Assembly (NCBI GenBank): GCA_030549495.1 | Contig: JAUIRK010000894.1 | Location: 806,001 to 870,000, forward strand | Length of the DNA: 64,000 nt | Reading direction: 5' to 3' | DNA from: Nectonema munidae | Lineage: Eukaryota > Nematomorpha > Nectonematoida > Nectonematidae | Shown: piece after piece, positions 25,486-36,650 of the stretch | How the letters are laid out: every line of letters starts with the position of its first letter | How positions within the stretch are numbered: the stretch's first letter is position 1 | The notes under the pieces: model-generated | Database searches by the model: none | What the model was told of the DNA's origin: nothing | The model's input: the letters and a program-made list of their open reading frames with translations, nothing else | Made by a program: the position numbers and the translations under genes

Positions 25486-25689
25486 TTAATTAATTATTAT
25501 AAAAACTATTGTTCTACATACTAATCTAACGTTATTAATTATTTTACAAATATTTGTTACTATTCTGAGATGTCTTGATAGAACGGGATTTTCAACTTGA
25601 TTCGAAACTTCTTGATTTTCACTCTCTACTTCAGATTCGCTCTTGCAAGTTTTAATTTCAAAAGTATTTTTTATTGGAATACAATCCAT
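25486..25689 (-). CDS. hypothetical small ORF in block X2
   Basis: Second copy of the MDC ORF, reading MDCIPIKNTFEIKTC then KSESEVESENQEVSNQ and VENPVLSRHLRIV. The first 15 codons differ from the copy at 11804-12007, whereas the following stretch is identical over 148 nt. It lies about 1.3 kb upstream (minus-strand sense) of finger exon 2. Whether it is expressed or spliced to the finger is unproven; no domain is recognised. Confidence 0.22.
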   Translation of the reverse strand: MDCIPIKNTFEIKTCKSESEVESENQEVSNQVENPVLSRHLRIVTNICKIINNVRLVCRTIVFIIIN

Positions 25690-26298
25690 CACATACAGAA
25701 AGATAAAAAAAATACGAGCAACACATACTTGACTCAACTTCTTCCCAAAATTTTAGCATTGTTTCTGCGACATCTATAGTACAAGCTATAATATATTTTC
25801 TCAAACTCAAATGATATTTTTGCAACTTTTGAGAAACAATATCTTAAATCGTGAAGGAATATAAAGAAACAAAAATTCGAACTATACCAAGGCACCAAAA
25901 GTTTTCATTATTAGATATACTAAGTATGAAGTATCTTCGATTTTTAAAAGATGTAAATTGAGCGAAAGACAAAGAATATCAAATATCATTTTTAACTTGA
26001 TTTTTAAAATACCATATCTTTTATTGATTTTTTAATTAAAGATTCCTTAATATTTTGGCGAATCTTTTTATAAGAACTTACTATTTACTTAATGTCAATT
26101 AAATGAATTTTTAGAATATGAAATTTCATACTTGAGGTTTTTTTTTCTAGAACACCAAGTTTCTTTCCAAATGTTACATGTTGCAAACACTTTTTAACTT
26201 TGTGAAATAATTGTAAATTTTAGATTTAAAGAAAGACATTTTGGTTAAACTCCTCCTGGTTAAAACCAAGATATTATTAGATTACGAGGTTCTTCAAA

Positions 26299-26484
26299 TT
26301 ATGACCCCCTTTGGCTTAGAAGACTGACTACGTCTCTCGAGAGTAAAAGAATCAAATCGCTTTTAATTTTATTAAAGGATATTTCGCTCATGACTTTTGC
26401 TCTCAAGAAAATTTTAGCACTGCCAAAATCTTGTTTTATAAAATAATTAAATCCATCAATATAGTATACTTTGAAAATACTCAT
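26299..26484 (-). CDS. hypothetical 61-codon ORF shared by X blocks
   Basis: MSIFKVYYIDGFNYFIK, DFGSAKIFLRAKVMSEIS, FNKIKSDLILLLSRDVVSLL. It is open in copies A and B (26484-26299 and 50949-50764). The A/B differences I can see are two, both changing a residue (Q/L and S/C). The X0 copy near 12790-12600 has a stop in the middle. It is on the same strand as the finger exons and upstream of them. Unrecognised; it could be chance in AT-rich DNA. Confidence 0.2.
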   Translation of the reverse strand: MSIFKVYYIDGFNYFIKQDFGSAKIFLRAKVMSEISFNKIKSDLILLLSRDVVSLLSQRGS

Positions 26485-27909
26485 TTCAAAAATAGTTTCT
26501 TTTTGAAAATTTGTTTCTTTGTTAGTTATGTTTGTTAATAGTCATAAATTTAAGCATCAAAAATTTCTGTATAAATTAAAATAGGACTTGATAGGTAGTA
26601 AACTAGTCGCACTAGTGAGAGGAATTGATAGTCGAAATGGTGCGAGCTGAAAAAAAAATTGGGTGGGGTTTGTATGATTGATCTTGGGGTGAGTTGATAA
26701 TGAGGTGAGTTGTATGTTAACTATTTTTACTATGAAGATTATGAAAATTGGTTGGTGATACTTACTTGAATAGAAATAAGTTCTAATTTATTTTTAAATT
26801 ATTTTATTATAAAATATATAAAAATTTATTATAAACTTATAATTTTTACTAACTAAATGACTAACTAATCAATTTATTTTATTAAGTGACTAACAAACCA
26901 ACTGTTAAGTAAGTAAGTAACAAACTAAAAATAAAAAGTTTTTTCACAAAATTTTAAATTTATAAAAAAATTAATTTCCAATTTTAATTTTATTGAAAAA
27001 AATTAAAATATAAATTTTATATATTCTAATTTATAAAAGTAATTTTTTTTAATTTCTTTTTTAGAAAAATTTTAATTTATAAAAAGAATTTTTGTAAATT
27101 AGTTTTTATTTACAAAAATAAAAAAATACTTATATTCCATTTTATTATATACTATTAGGCTCAAATAATACTAAATTAAAATGTGATTCGCCAAATGTCT
27201 TTTATTGTAGTGTTGCAGTACGATGAAAATTATATAGGAAGTTTGTTATTGAAAATTTTGATGGGATAAAATTTAGAAAAAAATGCATAAGCAAATTAAT
27301 TCAGGTTTACCTATAACTTGGAATCAGATAAAATATTTTGAAAAGTTTGATTTTCTCAACAAAAAAACAACTAAAAAACTAAAAATAACTAAAAAAACAT
27401 TGTTTAGGTAAAAATGAAAAAATATAGGTAAATATTAAAATCTTGTATATAACGTCACATTGAACAAAATTTTTCTACCCGGACATAATCTTAGATTCTC
27501 GAGACAAAGCACTGATCAAAGTATCCAAAGTTTTATAATGAAATTTTTTTGACAAGTACATTTTATATAGCAAGGATAAATTTTAATGTGTAATAAAAAT
27601 TTGTGTAAATTTTTAACTTAAATTTGGCAATATCTTCTAGTAACATATTTTATTCCCCTCTAAAAATGAGTTTAATTTTTCCTTAATTTTCACAAGATTC
27701 TTTATTTCATAAATTTTTTGTATACATATTTCTCTCAACTTTTGTTACTCTCAAATTTTTAGAATAAGAGAATGAAAAAGGGCAATCATCTTTTTTCACT
27801 AAAAATACAAATTAAATGTTCTCAACATATAATTTGGTTATAAATATTCCAAGGCAGTATAGTAGCATTTAAGTGGAATAATTGTTAAAATTTGTTATAA
27901 GCAAGGCAA

Positions 27910-28260
27910 TTATAATGCTTGGGGGCAATCATGAGATCGGAAAATCTATCTTTTACTACTTTCCTATGATATACACAATGCATGGCCAGAATACAGCACA
28001 ATGCACCGTGCGAATATATTGGTAAAATGATCTAAATGTAATTAATTAAACATTACGGATGCGGAATAAAATGCTTACATAGAAATAAGAAAGTAAGGAA
28101 AGTAAAGAGCTGGAATGGGCTGTGGAAGCGAAAGGTGAAGTAAAGCTGAAGGTGACATATGATATTGTTTGCTATAGTAGAAATCAAAGAAAATTAAATG
28201 AAGTTTGGGTTTTTATATCACGAAAGTGAAATGAACGTGAAAAAAGGATAGTACACAGTG
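27910..28260. repeat. diverged relative of finger-exon unit Z, no finger found
   Basis: CAGCACAATGCACCGTGCG, ATATATTGGTAAAATGAT and a TTACATAG-AAATAAG stretch align with the low-coordinate side of units Z1-Z3 at clearly lower identity. Where the finger exon would follow (about 28300-28460) I see no Cys/His coding or splice sites. It is likely an older unit that lost its exon, and it was removed from copy B by a deletion. Confidence 0.5.
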
Positions 28261-28755
28261 GTTGATAATATTTAAACTCATGGGATTTTGAATCTCATTA
28301 TATAAACGTTGTATTACAATCACTTTAATATTAAAATCCAAAAAAGGGAGATTATAATTAAAAAAAATATTTTTAAAATTTCAAAAATATTTGATAAAAG
28401 AAAAAAACGTTTAGGCTCGCACTACATACCCCGTGCATTTTCTCCACGACACAGTTATTTTTGCATTTTATAGAAAACTTTCAATGAACGAAAACCAAAT
28501 GAAGTAAACGAAAATTTCCAAAAGTAACGAGTGAATCGATTAAATAAAAAATTATGAAAAAAATTATTATTATTACAACTTAAAATTTTGATTACATTCA
28601 CAAAATTAGCACAAAAATTATAGATGGCGTTAATCTAATCTATATACGAGCATTTTAAAATATGAACCTTTGAAAAAAAATTTTATTAGAAACTAAGTAA
28701 AAAAATAGAATTAAATTTTATTTATTTTTTATAAAAGAGTAATAAAAAAAATTTT

Positions 28756-30420
28756 TCATATACAGCTTGAGGCAGTTTTTGAATGGTTCTTGCAGATGAA
28801 ACGAGAACACTTAGAACAAGTTCTTGTTTTATTTCTTTTACTCAAACATATATAGCAAGCCCCTCTTTTTGAACTTGATTCTTTATTCGTATCATCTTTA
28901 TATTCATAAAAAGATAATAAAAACTTGATTTGTATAGAAAGTTCAAGAATTGTTGCTCTAACTTTCATGCATTCTTCAGCCAGACGAAAACAAAGATTTT
29001 TTATAAAAAAGTTTCTACCACTATGTTTAGAGTTAGAAAAATTTTCGGGTAAGTTGTATCGTGATACAATCCATGTGTTATGTCAAGTAATGTCTAAATA
29101 ATTACAGAATGCATCATGTTTAGTTTCTTTACTTATCATCCTATTTGCAGCATCTACCCCTGATTTAATTTTTTTGTAGTAAAGTAAACTTTCAGGTTTA
29201 GAATGTTCTCCCATCGTTTCTATGTTTTTACGTTGGAACGATAAAATGTACACTACTTTAAAGTCTCTTTTGACATGTCTCTTAGGTATGTAAGCACTAA
29301 GAGAGGTATAGTCCGAATAAACTGTTTTACTTTCGCATTCAGGAAGTTTTAAGGTCTTGAGATTGTCAGCTTTCAATATTCTTGGGATGCATTTTTTTTC
29401 GTTTACAGTACCACATATAGTTATATCCTTTGTTTGACACCAAACTACTAAATCATGGCTGGTAAAAAAAACTATCTGTGAAAATACCATATCCAGAAGG
29501 GACTTGAGTATCTTCAATAAGCCTTTTACAAATATTTATGGCTGAAAAATAAGTACGGTCTAACAGACCAGAAATATAAATTTCTGGCATCAAACAGTAA
29601 TAATACTCAGCATCGTTTATATGATATTTCAGGCCATAAGGACCCGGCTTTTTAGGGTCATGTATTTTCAACGGACAACGTCCTCTAAAGCTGACAAGTG
29701 GTCATCTATAGTTAGATGTGATGAGTGAGGTGTCCAGTAAAATGAAAAAACCTTACGAAAATGATCATGTATTTTTCTTATTGGACTTAACTTATCATTT
29801 TTATCCCTTTCACTTTTATCATCAAATGTAATAAAAATATAAGTGTAAACATATTTCTGACTATGCACGTTCTTAAAAAGGGATTTGGATGAGAAGAAAA
29901 GAGATCTGATATTTTAACCTTCTTGTCACCGTTTTGCCCAACATAATAGAGTAATGAAGAAAAATGAAAGATATGAAAATTTTGATAGAACGTCTTTAAA
30001 TTCAAGTGTTTAGGCTTAGGAGACCTAAAATATTTAGTCTTACTACATAAAAAAATTAAAAAGAAAAAATTTAGGAGTAGTTTTTCCCCATCTTATTTGA
30101 AGTCATCTCATAAATATGTGATCAAATTGACGTCAAAGAACAATTTAAAAATTTCTAAAATGTCTTTCGTTCTTTTCATCGTTCCCTTAGGCCTTGTGGA
30201 TCTCCTAAAGTGTTCCTTATATTTGGCCTAGGAGTTCTGCCAAAGATTGAAGAACTTGATTCCCATGAAAGAGAGTCTTGTCAGGCGCAACTAAACTATC
30301 GTCAATAACTTCTGTAGTCTCTGAACATGAGGATGGGAAAGCGAAAAGATCAAACGTGAAAAAAACAATAGGAGAGAAGAAAGCAGAATATGCAATGAAA
30401 CTATAAATTCAATGGAATAA
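28756..30420 (-). mobile_element. piggyBac transposase fossil, copy A
   Basis: Minus strand, N- to C-terminus: a Ser/Pro N-terminal region (30420-30170, SWESSSSIFGRT); SDLFSSHPNPFLRTCIVRNM, then ITFDDKSERDKNDKLSPIRK (30005-29700); RGRCPLKIHDPKKPGPYGLK; a TQVPSGYGIFTDSFF second-Asp region (about 29500); KIKSGVDAANRMIS for the third Asp (about 29150); and a Cys-rich C-terminus (CYICLSKRNKTRTCSKC, 28870-28790). Several frame shifts and stops. The second- and third-Asp contexts survive in pieces. Copy B keeps only the N-terminal two thirds. Confidence 0.8.
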
Positions 30421-31119
30421 CGAAGAACGAAAAATTAGGATTGAATATTGGCTCGAGTTAAAAACAAAATAAGAAAGCAAACGCAGATAGAAATGAAAAA
30501 TGTAAACTGAGATAGATTATTTTGAAATAAGTATTGGATAAATAACTGGTAGATAAATATTTAATTATATATACATTCTATCATATTACACGCTTCAAGC
30601 ATAAAATAAAATGAGAATCGTGTGACTGTTTATCATTTGTAAAGGGTTGATGATTCACATGGGAAACTCATGATTGAGTAGAGGTTTAGAGGTGGTGTGG
30701 TATTTTCATAGATAAAAGAACTATGAGCAGCTTGGCAGAGTTGAAGATATAAATGAAACTTTTATTTGTGAGAGAGGAATAGCTAATTTTCTCTCATTGT
30801 CGAACATGAAAATCAGTTTTTCTTAAAATATGAAGCAAAAAAACTCAATTTTTATGAAGATAAAAAGGCGAGATTTAGTTATCCAACGTACTTGATGAGC
30901 TTAGTTCATTTTATTCTCCTCTAAAAATGACTTTAATTTTCCCTTAATTTTTACAAGAATGATTTACTTTCACTATCGTTAATTCTTTATTCCATAAATT
31001 TTTTGTATTCATATTTCACCCAACTTTAGTTGCTCTCAAATTTTAGCATAAGAGAATGAAAAGGGGCAATCATCTTATTTCACTAAAAATACAACTTAAT
31101 AATGTTCTAAGTGTAGATA

Positions 31120-31330
31120 AGCATGATAACTTTTAAAAACACTCAAAACTTCAAATAAAGCATTAAATCAACTGTCTAAGACTCACATAACAATCAACGA
31201 AAAACAAGTATCAGAGGCACTTCATAACACTAAATCTTTGCACGCTCTAGGACCTGACAACTTAACAAGTATACATCTTAAACACTTAGGTCCAACTGCC
31301 ATCTACCTATTTACACGCATTAGCTATTAA
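31120..31330 (+). mobile_element. LINE reverse-transcriptase fragment, copy A
   Basis: A short plus-strand piece reading TINEKQVSEALHNTKSLH, then ALGPDNLTSIHLKHLGPTA. This is the beginning of an RT domain (a K-A-x-GPDN-type motif). It is repeated at 55290-55490 in copy B. Resembles the LINEs at the window start; too short for a clade. Confidence 0.6.
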
Positions 31331-31815
31331 CACCAACACAATTCCACAAATCAGCAATAAATTACGCTTTTGCATCACCAAATTAGTTGCAAATACATAT
31401 TGGTTGAATTTATTTTGTATTACTTTCATCATTGTCTAAACTACATTTCATTGAAACTGCAATTGTTTTTCCCGTATATTCTCAATTCTTAATATTTTTG
31501 AGCTAAAAATAATTTATAAAAAAAAATTTTCTGGCATGAACTTTAAAACCTGTTTTAGACTAATTTTGTGATGCTGAATGCATATCTGATATCAGATTTG
31601 GCCCACCACATCTCATTTTGGTAAAAATTAACTTTTAAATATCACGTATACAAAGATAGGTATATCTAATTGTATACTTGCAACGCCAATATATATCTTT
31701 GATTAATTTAAATTTTCAAATATTTTGAATTTTTTATCTGAATATTTAAACTTTTCTCTTTTTTAACAGATTAATTCGTAATATTTGACAATTTGTGCTA
31801 TTCTGTTAAACTGAA

Positions 31816-34800
31816 ATGTTTTCAAAATCTCGAAGAAAATGTTCAAATGATCCAGATAAATTTTGTTATATTTGTGGAAGCTATACTTTAGAATTTCAAA
31901 GGCGTAACATCACTAACTTTGTAAGGAGTGTGTATTTTGCATATTTCAAAGTGCCTCTTGGAGATCAAGGTAAGATTTGACTCCTCATAATGTATGCAAG
32001 TCATGTCTTGAAACCTTAAGATCATGGTCCCAAGGAAAACAAGCTAAACTCAAGTTTGGTGTGCCAATGATTTGGCGAGAGCCCAGTAACCACTTAGATG
32101 ATTGCTACTTCTGTCTGGTGAAAGGTTTTAATAGAAAAAACAAACAGCATATGCAAAATCCAAGTCTCCCTTCAGCTATTCGGCCTGTCCCACATTGTGA
32201 AGAACTGCCTGTTCCAACTTTTACTGAGCTTCCTAATGTTTCCTACACACATGTCAGCTCAACTTCTTCTGAAGATAAAAAAAAAGATAATTTTCAAATC
32301 TGAGATTCAGAGCTTGAAAAACCCTCTTTGTTCACACAGTCAGAGTTAAATGATCTTGTTAGAGACCTATATCTTTCAAAAGAATCTGCTAAATTATTAG
32401 CTTCAAGATTGCAAGAAAAACGAATATTAAAACCTGGTACAAGTATCACGTTCTATCGTAACAGGGAAGAAAAACTGCATAAATACTTTGAATCAGACAA
32501 CGACTTTGTTTATTGTTAAGATGAAAAAAGGTCTACTACTATGTGGCTGATAGCATATGATCCAAGAGATTGTAGACTTTTCATTGACAGTTCCAAAAGA
32601 AGTTTAAAATGTGTTTTACTACACAATGGTAATATGTATGGTTCTGTCTCAATTGGTTACTCTGTTAAACTCAAAGAAGAATATAATAACATCAAAATTG
32701 TTTTGGAAAAGTTACAATATCATGTTCATGGTTGATTGATATGTGTAGATCTTAAAATTATTAACTTTCTTCTCGGCCAGCAAGGAGGATTCACAAAATA
32801 TCCTTGTTTTCTATGCTACTGGAACAGTAGAGCTACTGAAAAAGATTGGAAGAAAAAAGATTGGCCACTTAAACAGCGTTTAACACCAGGAGATAAAAAT
32901 AGGATCAATAAACCTCTACTTGACAGAAATAGAATAGTGTTTCCTCCTCTACATATAAAACTTGGGGTGATGAAACAGTTTGTAAAAGCTCTTGATCACA
33001 ATAGACAACGCTTTAGTTATATATGTTTAGCATTTCCTAGACTTAGTGAAGAAAAAATAAACCGGAATATTTGATGGACCTCAAATTAGAACGTTGATGA
33101 AAGATCATCATTTCCTTGCAACAATGACTAAAGAAGAGGCAAGAGCTTGGACTGCTTTTTGTAACGTCGTGCAAAATTTTCTGCCAAACAAGAAAGCTGA
33201 AAACTATAAAGAAATTGTTGAAGAGCTACTTGTCAGCTTTAGGGGTCTTGGATGTAGAATGAGCATCAAGATTCATTACTTGCATAGCCATTTGGACAAG
33301 TTTCCAGAAAAGCTTGGAGATGTTAGTGAAGAACAAGATGGATGTTTTCATAAAAATATTAACCCTATTAGTGTTGGGCAAAATTTGTCCGCTCAAGTGT
33401 TGGGGGGGCGTAAAGTGCCCCCACCTATTTTTCTCAGATATTAATAAGTTTTTATAAATATTTTTAATGTTACATATATATTTCAACTATGCTGAATTCA
33501 GTGGTGATGTCCATTTTTTATCAAAATCAATCAAACCTGTCAAAAAATTGATTTATATTTGACAGCTCATCTCAAAAAGTAACTTTTTATCTAAATAAGT
33601 ATATAAAGTTTTTTACACATGTATACCCATTTTCAAGTAAGCTGAATTCAGTGGTGATATTCATTTTTTATCAAAATCAATTAAACTTGTCAAAAAATTG
33701 ATTTATATTTGACAACTCATCTCAAAATGGAACTTTTTATCTAAATTAGTATATAAAGTTTTTTACACATGTATACCCATTTTCAAGTAAGCTGAATTCA
33801 GTGGTGATATTCTTTTTTTTATGAAAATCAATCAAAACTCTCAAAAAATTGATTTATCCCAAAAAGAAAGGATCAGACACGGTTTTTTGAATTAGAGAAT
33901 TACGTTTAATAGAAAGTATAGGGATATGATGAAGTTTACCGTGTATAATAGGCTGTGTTTACTGGTTATATTCCTTTTTTTTTATAAAAAATTAGTCAAA
34001 CCTGACAAAATAATTAAAATATGACAGCCCATGTCAAAATTAAAATTTTTATTCTCCTAAAAAGTTCTTTATACATTTCAATTATGTTGAATTTAATGGT
34101 GATGTTTATTTTTTATGAAATTAATAAAACCTGCCAAAAAAATCGATTAAACCTGTAAATCAATATCAAATATATAACAAAGATTTTATAATACGTTTTG
34201 TTTTTTTTAATAAATATTTCATAGTTAACATGATTGTAGAAAGTATTATAAGCCAAAATATACAAAAAAAAAGTATATTTTTACTATATATCTAATATGC
34301 AGCCATTTTTTGAAAATTTTTTACAGAACTGATTTTCAGGCATACATTACTAATTCAATTGCCACTTCGAGATATTTTTTAACCGTATTATCCAAAATGC
34401 AGTACAGAAATAAAATAAGCATAGTCGATTTGGTATAAAACAGATATTTTATTTTTTTGAAAATATTTTTGAAGACAGTATCTAGAAGTAAACCGCAAAT
34501 CTGATTGAAGCTTTCAGATATTTTAAAACCATAAATTCCAAACATGAGTCCAAAAATGAAACCAGCATCTTCCATTTGGCATAAAAACAGATATTTTATT
34601 TAAATTTCAAAAATATTTCTGTAGACATTAGACGTAAATCGAACATTTGATTGACACATTCAAGCATTTAAAACCTCTAAATGCAAAAAATGATTTCAGA
34701 GATAAAAATGATCATGGTCGAATTGGTATAAAAACATATATTCCATGTAAAATTAAAGAGAATATTTTGGGATATAGTTTTCAGGCATAAACGGCAAATT

Positions 34801-36336
34801 TGATTGACACTAACAGTAAAACCTCTAAATGCGAAAACTGTGTTCAGAAATGAAATTATCATGATCTATTTGCTATAAAAACATATATTTAACGTAAAAG
34901 AATCAATATTTTTGAAAACAAATTTTAAAACTAAACGCAAATTTGATTGATATTTATAGGTATTTTCAAATTCAAACTGCAAAAATTGAGTCCATAAATG
35001 AAACTAGCATGGTTGATTTGGTATAAAAACATATATTTAATTGTAAAATTTGAATGAATGTTTTTGGAGACAATTTTTAGAAGTAAACCCCAAATTTCAT
35101 TAACACTTATAAGTGTTTTCACATTCTAAATGTAAAAAATGAGTTCAGAATTGAAAACAGCATGATTGAATTGGTATAAAAACATATATTTCATGTAAAA
35201 TTGAGAAAATATTTTTGGAGATAGCTCTTAGAAGTAAACCGCAAATTTGATTGACATTGACAGATATTTTAAAACCTCTAAATGTGAAAAATGAGTTCAG
35301 AAATGAAAACAGCATGGTTGATTTGGTATAAAAACATATATTTCATTGTAAAATTTGAATGAAATGTATTTGGAGACAATTTTTAGAAGTAAACCGCAAA
35401 TTTAATGAATACTTATAGGTATTTTCACATCCTAAACGTAAAAAATGAGTCCAAAAATGAAACAAGCATGGCCGATTTAGTATAACACATACATTTCATT
35501 GTAAAATTTTAATGAATGTTTATTGGAGACAATTTTCAGAAGTAAACTGCAAATATGATTAACAATTATAGGTATATTCAAATCCTAAATGTAAAAAATG
35601 AGTTTAGAAATGAAAACAACATGATCGATTTGGTATAAAACATATATTTTATGTAAAATGTGAAGGAATGTTTTTGGAGACAATTTTCAGAAGTAAACCG
35701 CAAATTTGATTAACACTTATAGGTATTTTCAAATCCTAAATGTAAAAAATGAGTCCAGAAATGAAAAGAGCATGACCGATTTAGTATAAAAACATATATT
35801 TTATGTAAAATTGGAAGGTATATTTTATTAGATATATTTTTGATCAATCAAAATTTTGATTGACATTTTCTAAAAAGTAGCCGTGAAAAAAATAAATATA
35901 TACAGTTTTATACGTTCCAAACTGTATGTAATTATAAATTTTCAGAGTATTATATAATATAGATCCTAAGTTATAAGGTTAAGTACAGATAATGTCAAAA
36001 TTTTGCTAAAAAATTTTAATTTTTGATTTTGATTGACAGTTTTGGACATGAAAGGGTCATTCAACTACCATGAAAATGGTTTCAAAAGATACAGCTAGCG
36101 ATTTTAGGAAAAGTCACAAAATTTAAAGGGATATGATTCAGCCAATTTTCTACAATTAATTTTTTAGTGAAGAGAGGCGTTTTACGTCCCGTAGCACTAA
36201 TAGGGTTAAAACGATGGAGGAACGTTATCAGGGCCGGTGGGACTCAAGCATGATGGCAGATTATTGTTGGAGTTTAATGAGATACAACTCAGAAGTTGTA
36301 TATCAGAGATCAGCTAAAAAAAAGCGCTTTAAATAA
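31816..36336 (+). pseudogene. broken gene of a multi-copy FCYICG-type protein, copy A
   Basis: The ATG at 31816 gives MFSKSRRKCSNDPDKFCYIC then GSYTLEFQRRNITNFVR, followed by CKSCLETLRSWSQGK, a PMIWREPSNHLDDCYFC box, FTQSELNDLVRDLYLSKESA, SSKRSLKCVLLHNGN, VDLKIINFLLGQQGG, PLHIKLGVMKQFVKALD, and IKIHYLHSHLDKFPE. The last exon-like part, MEERYQGRWDSSMMADYCW to KKKRFK-stop, lies at 36212-36336. I recall near-identical uncharacterised proteins, many copies each, from arthropod and Hydra annotations; function unknown, possibly transposon-related. Breaks: a frameshift near 31972; stops at 32301, 32517 and 32733; another shift near 33065; and a 2.8-kb insertion at a TTAA (33363-36205). The same main stops occur in copy B, so it died before the duplication. 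Confidence 0.7.
33363..36205. mobile_element. non-autonomous piggyBac-like element with minisatellite, copy A
   Basis: TTAA at 33359-33362 and 36206-36209. Terminal repeats CCCTATTAGTGTTGGG and (reverse) CCCTATTAGTGCTACGG. No transposase. The interior has two repeat arrays: about 130-bp units with GCTGAATTCAGTGGTGAT (33490-33840), and about 150-bp units marked by AGAAGTAAACCGCAAATTTG, some nine of them from 34330 to 35820. It lies inside the FCYICG-type gene between codons for HKNI and KTMEE; one TTAA remains part of the reading frame when the element is set aside. That is a clean target-site duplication in coding DNA. Confidence 0.85.
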
Positions 36337-36650
36337 TGGTCATTTTGCATTGTTTGTTAATTTTTTGTCATGATAATTTTTTCACTTGTAAATAAATTTA
36401 TATTGGACATTATTTAAATAAATTAAATACAATTCTTTTCTATATATATATAACATAAGCAAATTTTTTGAAAATCTCAAAAAGCTGATGTGATGGCAAT
36501 AAACTGAATTCATATTTGAATTCTACGACTAAAACTTGGTTAGAATCAGCTAAAAAATCTTTTGCCAAAAAAATCGTGTTGACATCGATGGTTATCAGTA
36601 CGACAAACTAAAAGAATTTATAACTACAATTCATTATCAATGCACTAGAC

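Larger units (their letters stand above)
24900..26925. repeat. conserved block X2 (copy A)
   Basis: Second copy of the block at 11225-13201. It lacks about 165 bp at its left end compared with X0 and X3 (the join is at TATATATCTCTTATATAC, 24909). It contains the minus-strand frame 25689-25486 (MDCIPIKNTF, then CKSESEVESENQEV) and the 61-codon frame 26484-26299 described separately. A plus-strand frame (24870-25190) is shifted by two extra bases relative to X0. Confidence 0.75.

Noticed and set aside
31972-31980. A possible intron start (CAAGGTAAGATT) in the FCYICG-type gene
   Set aside because: GGTAAG resembles a donor, but the reading resumes immediately after a one-base shift with the expected protein sequence, so a frameshift is simpler.
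32736-33365. Several separate open frames that might be independent genes
   Set aside because: They are consecutive pieces of one known-looking protein separated by stops, repeated in copy B with the same stops.
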